From Leptospira ainlahdjerensis (lineage in GTDB: Bacteria > Spirochaetota > Leptospiria > Leptospirales > Leptospiraceae), in NCBI RefSeq assembly GCF_016919175.1, contig NZ_JAFFPU010000045.1, positions 5,001 to 33,812 on the forward strand: a stretch of 28,812 bases of DNA, given 5' to 3'. Position 1 is the first letter of the stretch. Every line of letters starts with the position of its first letter. The notes beneath the pieces were generated by a model. The model worked only from the letters and a program-made list of their open reading frames with translations. It searched no databases and was not told where the DNA came from. A program made the translations under genes and the position numbers. Shown in pieces: positions 7,602-21,420 of the stretch.

Positions 7602-8806
7602 CTCAGTTTTTTTTGTTTTCCCGTAAGCTTGTCTTTGAGCATCAGGAAGGGTTCTTCGATTAACAAAAAGAAGAACCAAGATATAAGAAAGGTCACGAGT
7701 ATCAGATAAGCACTCGTAAGTAAAAACATTCCGACCGTGGGGGTCGTTTGCAACAAAGGTATAATTTTTTTAGCGGCGATTGGAATCGCAAATATATGCC
7801 AAAGATAAGCGGTATAACCGAGGCGAGCAAACGGCCTGAAAATCGAAAGACTGAAAAAACTTTTTAAAAATCCGGGATAAAAGGAAAAATACATAAGAAT
7901 TCCCAATCCGAACGAAAGCATCACGGGCCGTAAAACGAGCGCCCAAGACGTGCCAGGATCGATCTGATGCGCATAGGTTACGATCGCGAATCCAAGGGCA
8001 AGAACGGCGAGAATCTGCCCTTTGTATTTTTCGGCTCTTTCTGCAGTCAAAGGGAAGTGGTGAAAAATTTCATAAACGATCATTCCGGCAAGAATCGAAT
8101 CGAATCTCGCATGAAAATTATAAGCTGCGTCCATATTCTGAGGAAAGGCGAGATTCATTCTTACAAAAAAGGCGGTTAAAAACCCTACAAAGTAAAAGAG
8201 AAATCGAGTCTGAATGTTTACGCGAAAAAGAAAAATCGCGCAGAGAAACGGAAGAATGAGATAAAAATGTTCTTCTACGGAAAGAGACCAACCTCCGTTG
8301 TAAAGACCGTAGGGAAGAATATCGGAAAGATAGAATATATCGACCCAGACGTATTCCATTCTTAACTTAGTATCGGCGATCAAAGATAGGATTTGTGCGT
8401 TATCGATTTGAATGGATTCTAATCTTGCCAATTGCTGGGATTTGCTGTAGTAAAGAATTGCGAGTGCGAAGTAAAACGCAGGAAAAATACGCAAAGACCT
8501 TTTTATAAAGAATCGTTTGATTTCAAGCTTTCCGTTTTTTTCGTGTTCTCGAAACAATCCTCCGTAGATTAGAAATCCGCTGAGTAAAAAGAAAAAATCC
8601 ACTCCGGAAGAAAGGGAACCCAGAAATAAACGTAGCGGATCGGGGTCGCCCGGCAGAATCGTTTTTGCGGTAACCCAAGCGTGAAATACAACGACGGATA
8701 AGATCGAAATCGCCCGAATTCCGTTCAAATTTTCGTATTCGTTTTCTTTTTTTTGGAAGATCGAAAAGCAGTATTTCGTTATATTCGTTTTATTTAAAGT
8801 AATCAT
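7598..8806 (-). CDS. Acyltransferase 3 family (OafA/YrhL-like) membrane protein
   Basis: A 402-residue protein with about ten membrane helices. The family marks are [19 protein letters not shown] with the catalytic-type His42, [18 protein letters not shown], and an Arg-rich cytoplasmic stretch [16 protein letters not shown] ([13 protein letters not shown], near 104-116), followed by [13 protein letters not shown]. Such enzymes move O-acyl groups, often acetyl, across the membrane onto surface sugars such as LPS O-antigen or peptidoglycan. The substrate cannot be read from sequence; nearby envelope genes fit LPS decoration. Its start lies 54 bases after the signal peptidase gene on the same strand, so the two may share a transcript. 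It lacks an attached SGNH domain. Confidence 0.88.
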   Translation of the reverse strand: MITLNKTNITKYCFSIFQKKENEYENLNGIRAISILSVVVFHAWVTAKTILPGDPDPLRLFLGSLSSGVDFFFLLSGFLIYGGLFREHEKNGKLEIKRFFIKRSLRIFPAFYFALAILYYSKSQQLARLESIQIDNAQILSLIADTKLRMEYVWVDIFYLSDILPYGLYNGGWSLSVEEHFYLILPFLCAIFLFRVNIQTRFLFYFVGFLTAFFVRMNLAFPQNMDAAYNFHARFDSILAGMIVYEIFHHFPLTAERAEKYKGQILAVLALGFAIVTYAHQIDPGTSWALVLRPVMLSFGLGILMYFSFYPGFLKSFFSLSIFRPFARLGYTAYLWHIFAIPIAAKKIIPLLQTTPTVGMFLLTSAYLILVTFLISWFFFLLIEEPFLMLKDKLTGKQKKLS

Positions 8807-8860
8807 TTGGGTTATTTTTCGTTCCGTTTTACTTTTTGTTTGTTAAAAATAGGAGAATGT

Positions 8861-9433
8861 TCATAAAAAAAGCCAGACTTTCCCCCTGAGCTTTTGGAAA
8901 GGAACCAAACCGTAGTTTCTGGAATCGGTCGAATTTTCCCGATTGTCTCCCAAGACTAAAAAGTAACCGGGAGGAATTCTTCCTACGTCGCCGATGGGAA
9001 CGTTCCCCTTTACGGCGGTCATTGGGATCATAGAAAGGGAAGGAGCAATGGTTTTAAATCCGGGTTTTAAAAAAGTTTCCTGAAGAGGTCCGTCGTTGAT
9101 GAGGATCCGGTCGTTTTCAAAACGAAAGTAATCTCCGGGCAAACCGACGACTCTTTTTAAACTCAGTTCTTCTTCGAGTCCGTCCAAAACCAAAACGTCG
9201 AATCTGTCGACCCGTCCTTCTAAGAAAGAAATTTCCCATCTCCCGATGCGCGCGGGAAACCCCCATTTTGTAACTAAAATCAGATCCCCTTCCTTATAGG
9301 AAGGAGCCATGGAATAGCCGGAGATAAAGTAAATTTGAAACAAAAAAATCCGCATCAAAATGATCGTAAGAAGAGAAAGAAAGATCGGATAGATCTTCCA
9401 GAACGTTTTTGAAATATTTCCGGAGCTTTTCAT
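8861..9433 (-). CDS. lepB: Signal peptidase I
   Basis: A 190-residue type I leader peptidase, which cuts signal peptides from exported proteins at the outer face of the inner membrane. One N-terminal anchor spans about 13-35. The catalytic serine is Ser41 in SGYSMAPSY and the general-base lysine is Lys93 in LKRVVGLPGD. The third family box is LGDNRENSTDSRNYG (161-175). It is a minimal-size member with one anchor, unlike the two-helix, longer E. coli enzyme. It lies in a minus-strand run between the glycosyltransferase-like pair and the acyltransferase. Leptospires may carry more than one signal peptidase gene, so this may not be the only one. Confidence 0.93.
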   Translation of the reverse strand: MKSSGNISKTFWKIYPIFLSLLTIILMRIFLFQIYFISGYSMAPSYKEGDLILVTKWGFPARIGRWEISFLEGRVDRFDVLVLDGLEEELSLKRVVGLPGDYFRFENDRILINDGPLQETFLKPGFKTIAPSLSMIPMTAVKGNVPIGDVGRIPPGYFLVLGDNRENSTDSRNYGLVPFQKLRGKVWLFL

Positions 9434-9639
9434 ACGAGACTGGAACAGAATTCGTTAAAAGAGCCTGAAGGAAAAGTCAAAAATTCAACCTAGTATTCGA
9501 ACTAAAGGAGATTTTTGTTTACCTTTCCATCAGTCGGGATAGCGCCAAGAGGAATCCTTTATTTTTACTCCCTTATTTTAGAATTGGATATCCATTTTTG
9601 AGTCTGAAAGAAATCCGCAAAAAAACTGAGATTCGATTT

Positions 9640-11205
9640 CTACTCTCTGTCCTTACGATTATCCAACCTTTTAGGAGTTAACTCGGTGATTCGAATCGGG
9701 TTCTTATCCTCCTTCTTAATTTCCGAAATTGTGTATCGATCCTTGAGTTGATCTTTTGCAAATTCGGACAAGGAGCGATCAAAGATATCTTCGATCAGAA
9801 CGAAGCGTAATCTTCGATTTCTTGAAATGATCGTATCTAAATCTTCCGGCTCTGCCAATAACAAGATCGTTTGATCGAAATAATTCATACCTAAGGTGTT
9901 TGCAATGTGATTCTTATGAGTAACGAAAACTTTCGAGTTGTCCCAGGGAATTTCGGATTGAATCTGCGCTAATTGTTGGGAAATCTTTCGCATCGTTCGA
10001 ATCACTTTTTGATTTGTATTGAGAGAAATAAGAATCAGAACCCCGAAAACCGCCAAAGTAAATTTTTGAAACATTGGCTTTATATCTTTAATTCCTATAA
10101 CTTCCTTTATCAGAAGAAGAGGTATAAAGGCGCTGCACGTAAAATATCTGGAGCCCCAATCGATATTCGAATCATTCGGCGTCAAAATACAAACAAGGGT
10201 CAAATTTGTGATGAAACAAAGGATCCAGATTCGGGAACTCTCGAGAATTTTATTCCAATTCCAGATACAAAATCCGATTACAAAAAGATACCACGGAGAA
10301 TATCCGAAAAAGCCGACTCTTCCGTTTCCGCTTACGAGCAAACTTCGGATACTGCTGATTTTTGTGAGCCAGTCGAAATTTAGAATCGAATGATTCGATG
10401 CAACTCTCGGTCCGAGCAAAGAATCGTAATGAATGGAATTGTAGATCACGAACGCGGAAAAAAGAATCAAAAATCCGAAAGCGAAAAGAAATCCTTTCAG
10501 CGAATTTTCAAACTCGATCTTTTTTGAACGACTCAATGAGATTACAAAAAAAGAAAACAAAAAGGAAAAGGTAAATATAATTACCTCAGGTCTAAACCAA
10601 CAAGCTATTCCGATTAGAACTCCGGAATAAAAATAAAAGAATCGATTAGCGGTTAAAAACTCAGATCTCTCGCTCAACAAAAAAGAAATCCCTAAAAGCA
10701 CCAAAGTTGCGGCAATGGAAACGTCAGAAAAAGAAAGAAAATGGTGAAGTAGGGGGGTTCCGATCATAGCCGCGATTGGAATCAGATATTCGTTTGAGAT
10801 TTTGTGGAGTATGATCAGATAAATCCAAAATAGAAACGCCGAAAAATATAAAATCCCTTCCGGGAGGCCGAGGGCTACAAAAGGTGCCGATAGGATCGTA
10901 TTCGAAAATGGAAAGGGAGCTATTTTTTCTCCGGAGCGCGATGTTGCGGTTCCGATCAAAAAATAATTAAAATCTGGATCGATAGGTTTACCGAGATAAT
11001 GGACCTCTTGGGACTGAAATCCGGATTCTACCCAACCTTTTGCCTGTAGGATTTTTACCAGACTATCCGATACAAAAGATTCCCTCGGTAATGTAATAAA
11101 AGCTGCGAATAAGCAGAATGAAAGAGTGAATAGAGCAAGAAATGTCCGTAAAAACGATCTAAAAAAAGAATTATCCGCTCGCTCGCTGAAAATCCGGATT
11201 TTCAT
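9640..11205 (-). CDS. Multi-pass membrane protein, glycosyltransferase-like (paralog of the next gene)
   Basis: A 521-residue protein with about ten or more membrane helices and a C-terminal soluble tail (about 400-521). The layout (helix, extracytoplasmic loop with acidic and polar residues at about 55-100, then many helices) recalls GT-C-fold enzymes that use lipid-linked sugars, but I see no decisive catalytic motif. It is clearly related to the neighbouring 11270-12868 product. Shared marks are a G-F-x-S...DP opening loop, LLGPRVxxNH-like, FFGYSPWYLF, and PNDSNIDWGSRYFT. I recall a Leptospira family described as putative glycosyltransferases occurring as such a pair, but could not check this. 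It ends 206 bases before lepB. Confidence 0.7.
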   Translation of the reverse strand: MKIRIFSERADNSFFRSFLRTFLALFTLSFCLFAAFITLPRESFVSDSLVKILQAKGWVESGFQSQEVHYLGKPIDPDFNYFLIGTATSRSGEKIAPFPFSNTILSAPFVALGLPEGILYFSAFLFWIYLIILHKISNEYLIPIAAMIGTPLLHHFLSFSDVSIAATLVLLGISFLLSERSEFLTANRFFYFYSGVLIGIACWFRPEVIIFTFSFLFSFFVISLSRSKKIEFENSLKGFLFAFGFLILFSAFVIYNSIHYDSLLGPRVASNHSILNFDWLTKISSIRSLLVSGNGRVGFFGYSPWYLFVIGFCIWNWNKILESSRIWILCFITNLTLVCILTPNDSNIDWGSRYFTCSAFIPLLLIKEVIGIKDIKPMFQKFTLAVFGVLILISLNTNQKVIRTMRKISQQLAQIQSEIPWDNSKVFVTHKNHIANTLGMNYFDQTILLLAEPEDLDTIISRNRRLRFVLIEDIFDRSLSEFAKDQLKDRYTISEIKKEDKNPIRITELTPKRLDNRKDRE

Positions 11206-11241
11206 AAAATATGATTCGAACCTTTTCCTTTTAGACTGAAA

Positions 11242-11261
11242 GTTGTCGTTTCTGAGACAAC
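11242..11261 (-). terminator. Weak hairpin between the two membrane paralogs
   Basis: GTTGTC (11242-11247) and GACAAC (11256-11261) form a perfect 6-bp inverted repeat with an 8-base loop. On the minus strand it lies 8 bases past the stop of the 11270-12868 gene and is followed by only three T. It could weaken transcription into the next gene but is a poor terminator. Confidence 0.25.
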
Positions 11262-11269
11262 AGGTGATA

Positions 11270-12868
11270 TTACGGTTTCTTCCTATAAACCCCGTAAAGG
11301 ATTTCGATATTTCCCAGGTTTTGTCTTTTTAAAATTTGAATCGACTGAATTTTAGAAATGGCTTCCGGATCGAACTGATTCAGATAAACGAGCATTCCGT
11401 TTTTCGTATCCTTATCGTATTTTAGATCTTTCATTCCTTCCGTATATTCTTTTGTATAAGCAAAATACTCAAATGGAACCGTGAGTTCTTTTTGAGTTGA
11501 GGAGTAATTTTTCAGGAGTTCAGCTAACTCCTGTATGTTGGTCGCCTCGTAGACTCTTCCTTGAAAGTAAAGTTCTTCGCTGGCCATTCCCCCGATCAAA
11601 CCGTTCTGAAAAATCAAAAGATTCTCCTTCGGTTCCTTCAAAATAAATTCTTGAACTTTTTTTGTGTTCTTTGCAAAACCTTTCGTAGTTTTGTAATAGA
11701 TCCAAGTCGGAACGACGGAAATTCCAAGAAGAACGTAGAATGGAATTCTCCAGAGGTAACCTTTATTTTGTAAAAACTGCAACGCTCTGGATGCAAGAAG
11801 AAAAAGGCCGGGTAAACCGGGGGTCAGATATCGGGAACCGAACTCCGCTCCCCCGTCGTTCGGCGCCGTACTTGCGGAAACGAGAATTCCAAGAATGGAA
11901 GCCGTGATCAGGCTTTTTTCCCGATTCTCCATTCCTTTCCAATTTTTGGAAAAGGAAAATACAAAAAGAACTATTCCAAAAAACAAAAATGGAGAATAGC
12001 CGAAAAGGCCTAACTTTAGATTTCCATAAAATAAGAGATTTATAAAATTCTTAAATAGATTGGACCCGTCAGAGGCGTCGTAATTTGCGTTGAATCTTGG
12101 TCCTAAGATCGAATGAAAAAACGAGTAGTTGAATCCGCAATAGGCGAGAAAAAATAAAAGGAGAACGGTGGATACTGCGAAGAATCCGATGCTACTCTCT
12201 ATTTTTTTGGAAAGAGGAAATTGACGGAGTCCCTCGGAAATCCAATAAATTCCTAAAAAAATCAAATATTCCAATCGAAACCAATAACAGAGTGATAGAA
12301 GGAGTGCGCTTGCGATCGTCAGGATCGGCGAAAAATTCTTTTTGGATCTTTGATAGAGAGAAGTCCCCGCTACGAAAAGGAAAAGTCCGACTCCGACGTC
12401 CATAAAAAGATAACCGTTCATCACCACCGGGGTCAGAATCGAAAAAAGAAAAATCTGCCAAGAAGGAATTTTGTATTCTCTTCCGAGGAGATATAAGGAT
12501 AAGCCGATTAAGAACGCCGATAAAAAATAAATTCCATAAGGTCCGCCAAAGGGAAAGGCGATCGCGTAAAGAATTCCTAAAGAGATAGGAAATGCGATGA
12601 TCCGATGGCCGTTTGCGATCGACATCTTCAACAAACTAAATTTGAGTTCCGGGTCGAAGTCAAAGCCGGGATAAAAGACATCCAAGGATCGAAAGCCGCT
12701 CAGAAAAATCGATTTTCCAAGAATGAATTTTTCATAGTGATCCGCAGAAAGAAGATATTGTGGCGGAACGCTTAGATAGAGAAAATACGAAAAAAGAAAA
12801 GCGGCGAGAATCGAGCCGTATTTATTTTGAAAAATTCGAGCGAAGAAGTTTTTGAGTTTTGGGATCAT
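11270..12868 (-). CDS. Multi-pass membrane protein, glycosyltransferase-like (paralog of the preceding gene)
   Basis: A 532-residue protein with about ten membrane helices and a C-terminal soluble region (about 400-532). It shares order and motifs with the product of 9640-11205: SGFRSLDVFYPGFDFDPELK in the first loop, SILGPRFNANYD, LGLFGYSPFLFF, and PNDGGAEFGSRYLTPG. Matching architecture, equal size and tandem position point to an old duplication; the two are now well diverged. GT-C-type glycosyltransferase activity in envelope polysaccharide or lipid modification is a tentative guess from topology. The GSRY loop, conserved in both, is a candidate active-site element. ATG is at 12866-12868 on the minus strand. 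Confidence 0.7.
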   Translation of the reverse strand: MIPKLKNFFARIFQNKYGSILAAFLFSYFLYLSVPPQYLLSADHYEKFILGKSIFLSGFRSLDVFYPGFDFDPELKFSLLKMSIANGHRIIAFPISLGILYAIAFPFGGPYGIYFLSAFLIGLSLYLLGREYKIPSWQIFLFSILTPVVMNGYLFMDVGVGLFLFVAGTSLYQRSKKNFSPILTIASALLLSLCYWFRLEYLIFLGIYWISEGLRQFPLSKKIESSIGFFAVSTVLLLFFLAYCGFNYSFFHSILGPRFNANYDASDGSNLFKNFINLLFYGNLKLGLFGYSPFLFFGIVLFVFSFSKNWKGMENREKSLITASILGILVSASTAPNDGGAEFGSRYLTPGLPGLFLLASRALQFLQNKGYLWRIPFYVLLGISVVPTWIYYKTTKGFAKNTKKVQEFILKEPKENLLIFQNGLIGGMASEELYFQGRVYEATNIQELAELLKNYSSTQKELTVPFEYFAYTKEYTEGMKDLKYDKDTKNGMLVYLNQFDPEAISKIQSIQILKRQNLGNIEILYGVYRKKP

Positions 12869-13133
12869 TGAGTTGTGAAAAATTCAAAAAAAAGAAAAAC
12901 CAATTCTAATACATTCGACAAAAAAGGAAAAGACCGGGACAAAAGTTTCCTTTCATTTCGAAGTCAGCGTATCGAAATCGGTTTCGAGGTCAATCTGCTT
13001 TCGGCTCCTAAAATCACCCTTTTGTTAAGAGATCCGTTCTCCTTTTTGGAAACTAATTTTTAAAGAATGAGGAATCGGAAAACTAAACATTTTTTCATTG
13101 ATCCATTCTTAGAATCGTGCAAAACTTGAAGTT

Positions 13134-13715
13134 ATGCAACAGGAAACTCCGTCCGATCCAAATCTACTTGGTCAATTTTTTTCCCAATCCCCGGTAAAGG
13201 CACTGATCGATCGTTACAAATCAGAGAAGGGTAAGGTTCGAAGTTTTATGGAAAAGCTTCCTCTTTACGCGAGCGGTTTGAAAGGAACCGAATTTCAAAA
13301 CGCGGATTCGATTTTGAGAAAGGAATTGGCTTCTAAAATTTCTCATCTGAAAGAACCGATGCGAAGATTGGAAGAAACATTCGTTTCCGCAAGAAAAATG
13401 GATTTGATCGGAAGCAGCGAAATCGCCGTTGTACTGATCGATAAACTTACGAACGCGATTCAATCCGCTGGTTATGGAATTACGGGGCTCGGAACGGGAC
13501 TCAAAGCCACGCAAGAAGAATTGGAAAAACTCGCGGAGTTTGATTTTTCCCTTTTTAAAGAAGTGGAAGGAATTGAAAGCAAGATCCAGGCTTTAAAAGT
13601 TACGGCCGAATCTTCGGTGGAAGAAGTCCGCAATTTGGTAAGCGACATCCGCGTAGCACTGGATGGATTGGAGAATGCGTTTCGATCTCGTAAAGATCTA
13701 TTCACGAAACTCTGA
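13134..13715 (+). CDS. Hypothetical helical protein upstream of the SPFH gene
   Basis: I do not recognise this 193-residue protein. It has no signal peptide or membrane helix. From about 55 to 193 it looks almost fully helical, with heptad-like spacing of hydrophobics (ISHLKEPMRRLEETFVSARKM; IESKIQALKVTAESSVEEV) broken by a Gly-rich hinge at about 112-124 (SAGYGITGLGTGLK). It lies 97 bases upstream of the SPFH-SHOCT gene on the same strand. In Bacillus the related SPFH protein YdjI works with the helical membrane-stress protein PspA. This protein could play an analogous partner role, but it is shorter than PspA and I see no PspA motif, so that is speculation. Confidence 0.75.
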   Translation: MQQETPSDPNLLGQFFSQSPVKALIDRYKSEKGKVRSFMEKLPLYASGLKGTEFQNADSILRKELASKISHLKEPMRRLEETFVSARKMDLIGSSEIAVVLIDKLTNAIQSAGYGITGLGTGLKATQEELEKLAEFDFSLFKEVEGIESKIQALKVTAESSVEEVRNLVSDIRVALDGLENAFRSRKDLFTKL

Positions 13716-13812
13716 ACGATATTCAGAGGTCTTATTGGATTGAAAGAATCCGGAAACTAACCGCGATTTATAAACTCGACTCGAAATCTTAAATAATAAA
13801 AAGGAAAGAATC

Positions 13813-14805
<993 letters not shown>

Positions 14806-14808
14806 AAT

Positions 14809-16155
14809 ATGGTCTCCACTCTTACCCGATACAATGCAGAATTTGAATGTATAAACGATTCCTGTAAGACTCGATACGATCTAAACGAAATCGTATATGA
14901 ATGCAGAAAATGCGGAAGTCTTCTTCAAGTCTCTCACAACTTGGAAGCGCTGAAAACGGTATCGGGTGAAGAATGGAAACAAACATTCGACTCGCGTTTT
15001 CGCTCCGTCAAGTTTCCAAATTCTTCAGGGATCTGGAACAAAAGAGAATGGGTTCTTCCTCACATCGAAGATAAGAATATCGTAACTTCCGGAGAAGGGC
15101 TTTCGCATCTTTTTCATTCCGAACGTTTGACCGCCGATTTGGGTCTCGGAAGTTTTTTCGTAAAGCAGTGCGGGATCTCTCACACGGGATCTTTCAAAGA
15201 TCTGGGGATGACCGTCCTCTTGTCCCAAGTAAAACATATGATCGCGAGCGGAGTTCCGATCAAAGCGGTCGCCTGTGCGAGTTCTGGAGACACTTCTGCT
15301 GCGCTTGCATCTTATGCGGCGAAAGCGGGAATTCCCGCGATTATCTTTCTCCCCGCAGGAAAAGTCTCTCAAGCTCAACTGATTCAACCGGTATCAAACG
15401 GGGCAAAGGTGATCGCGCTGGATACGGACTTTGACGGATGTATGCAGATCGTCAAAGAGGTGACTCGGGAAGCGGGAATCTATCTCGCAAATTCGATGAA
15501 TTCTCTCCGAATCGAAGGACAAAAAACGATCTCCGTGGAAATCACGCAACAGTTGGAATGGAAGGTTCCGGATTGGATCGTAATCCCTGGCGGAAATCTC
15601 GGAAATGTTTCCGCACTTGGGGCCGGATTCGAGATGATGTTTTCTCTCGGACTCATCGACAAATTGCCGAGAATCGTTCTCGCACAAGCCGAACACGCAA
15701 ATCCATTGTATCTTTCCTATTTAAAGAATTTTGAAAGTTTCGAGCCGGTTTCTGCGAAGACAACTTTGGCTTCTGCGATTCAGATCGGAAATCCGGTTTC
15801 CATTCGTAAGGCGATCAAAACTCTCAAAAAATTCGACGGAGTTGTGGAACAAGCGAGTGAAGCCGAACTTTCCGACGCCGCGGCGAAGGCTGATCTGTAC
15901 GGTTTATACAATGATCCGCACACAGGTGTTGCTCTTGCGGCTCTTAACAAACTTTTAAAAAGAGGAACGATTGCAAAAGGCGAGAATGTGGTCGTCATCT
16001 CAACTGCGCACGGGTTAAAATTCACGGAATTTAAGCTTCAATTTCATGCGGGTGAAATCGCAGGAACGGATTCTAAGATGGTCAATTCGATTCATAGAAT
16101 CGAGCCAAAAGCGGAGAAAGTAATCGATTTGATTCGAAATCTGTTACATTTGTAA
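14809..16155 (+). CDS. thrC: Threonine synthase
   Basis: The 448-residue PLP enzyme converts O-phospho-homoserine to threonine and phosphate, the last step of threonine synthesis. The PLP lysine is Lys130 in SHTGSFKDLGM. The phosphate-binding loop is PGGNLGNVSA. It is preceded by ACASSGDTSAALASYAAKAG. An N-terminal zinc-ribbon-like segment (Cys14, Cys19, Cys32, Cys35, in FECINDSC and ECRKCG) places it in the plant/archaeal-type class rather than the E. coli type. Related dehydratases lack the ribbon. It starts three bases after the SPFH gene, an unusual partner. No hom or thrB gene is in the window. Confidence 0.9.
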   Translation: MVSTLTRYNAEFECINDSCKTRYDLNEIVYECRKCGSLLQVSHNLEALKTVSGEEWKQTFDSRFRSVKFPNSSGIWNKREWVLPHIEDKNIVTSGEGLSHLFHSERLTADLGLGSFFVKQCGISHTGSFKDLGMTVLLSQVKHMIASGVPIKAVACASSGDTSAALASYAAKAGIPAIIFLPAGKVSQAQLIQPVSNGAKVIALDTDFDGCMQIVKEVTREAGIYLANSMNSLRIEGQKTISVEITQQLEWKVPDWIVIPGGNLGNVSALGAGFEMMFSLGLIDKLPRIVLAQAEHANPLYLSYLKNFESFEPVSAKTTLASAIQIGNPVSIRKAIKTLKKFDGVVEQASEAELSDAAAKADLYGLYNDPHTGVALAALNKLLKRGTIAKGENVVVISTAHGLKFTEFKLQFHAGEIAGTDSKMVNSIHRIEPKAEKVIDLIRNLLHL

Positions 16156-16255
16156 CAAAGCGCGTTTTTAAGCGATTCTAAGAATTTTAAGACTTTTTTT
16201 CCTAATTTTTTTTTTTTCGTCGAAAGTCGAAAGTTTTTCGTCATATCTCTAATCC

Positions 16256-18067
<1,812 letters not shown>

Positions 18068-18101
18068 CTTCCTAAAAGAAAGTCGACGTTTTTTTGATCG
18101 A

Positions 18102-18135
18102 ATCGTATGAATGGGGTTTTGCCCGTTCCTACGAT
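18102..18135. repeat. Hairpin A in the convergent intergenic region
   Basis: ATCGTA (18102-18107) pairs with TACGAT (18130-18135) and GAATGGG (18109-18115) with CCCGTTC (18122-18128), the latter with one G-T wobble. One mismatch separates the two helices and the loop is gttttg. It lies 34 bases past the stop of the tail-anchored protein gene. No T tract follows on either strand. Confidence 0.5.
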
Positions 18136-18203
18136 CCATTTCGGTTTAAGAATTTATATTTCTGCACGGATCGGATGTTTACGAAGTAAGTTCGAAATGG
18201 ATC
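18133..18203. repeat. Long 11-bp perfect inverted repeat B in the same gap
   Basis: GATCCATTTCG (18133-18143) and CGAAATGGATC (18193-18203) are exact reverse complements separated by 49 bases. The left arm shares three bases with hairpin A, so the two structures exclude each other. Inside the loop, CACGGATcGGAT (18165-18176) can also pair with ATCCtATCCGTG (18254-18265) at 11 of 12 positions. Confidence 0.5.
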
Positions 18204-18271
18204 TTCTTTTTGTCTGATTTGATATTCGAAGACAAAGTTCTTTAGGAATCGATATCCTATCCGTGATTCGC

Positions 18272-18305
18272 TTTTGCAAATCGGCTCCGGATTCGATTTG
18301 CAAAA
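18272..18305. repeat. 12-bp perfect hairpin D in the same gap
   Basis: TTTTGCAAATCG (18272-18283) and CGATTTGCAAAA (18294-18305) form a perfect 12-bp stem with a 10-base loop that itself contains TCCGGA. It sits between the convergent tail-anchored protein gene and leuS. No T run follows on either strand, so it is not a classical terminator, though a long stem between convergent genes may still block read-through or protect 3' ends. Confidence 0.6.
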
Positions 18306-18355
18306 CCAAGGGATTGGGTCCCGAGTAATCTTCGAAGAAAAAGTTTTATCGACGG

Positions 18356-18365
18356 GGTTGAGGGA

Positions 18366-18371
<6 letters not shown>
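18356..18371 (-). repeat. Small hairpin over the leuS stop codon
   Basis: GGTTGA (18356-18361) and TCAACC (18366-18371) form a perfect 6-bp stem with a four-base loop. It includes the leuS stop codon (18366-18368, read on the minus strand). On that strand a run of five T appears only about 13 bases later, so it is at best a weak terminator. Confidence 0.3.
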
Positions 18372-20957
<2,586 letters not shown>

Positions 20958-20964
20958 TTGGATC

Positions 20965-21154
<190 letters not shown>

Positions 21155-21163
21155 GCTGATTTG

Positions 21164-21198
<35 letters not shown>

Positions 21199-21359
21199 TA
21201 GGATCCAACAACATCCCTTCCCGGCTGATCGGAGATTACGTTATAAAAACCAGGTAGTTTAGAGTCAAAAAAAATTAGCGAACACTCATCAGAAATAAGT
21301 AGAATTTTTTTTAAAAAAATTGAGATCTTTTGTTTTATGTGGAATGCTTTTTTAAATGC

Positions 21360-21397
21360 ATGTTTCCAATGTATGAAAGCCGATTGATTGGAAATAT
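21360..21397. promoter_or_regulatory. Inverted repeat upstream of the ABC exporter genes
   Basis: TTTCCAAT (21363-21370) and ATTGGAAA (21387-21394) are a perfect 8-bp inverted repeat with a 16-base spacer. Counting a G-T wobble and two further pairs, it extends to 11 pairs (21360-21397). It ends 23 bases before the ABC ATPase start. It could be an operator for a dimeric regulator or a leader hairpin. A T8A7 tract lies at 21303-21321, about 40 bases further upstream. Confidence 0.4.
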
Positions 21398-21420
21398 ATT
21401 TCTTTCTCGACTAAACAAGG

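Noticed and set aside
12875..13063. A 62-codon frame starting at GTG in the gap between the divergent genes.
   Set aside because: Ser/Lys-rich low-complexity translation with no recognisable domain; no ribosome site. Probably non-coding.
16143..16156. GTTACATTTGTAAC palindrome at the end of thrC as a terminator.
   Set aside because: Only six pairs, a two-base loop and no T run; mostly inside coding sequence.
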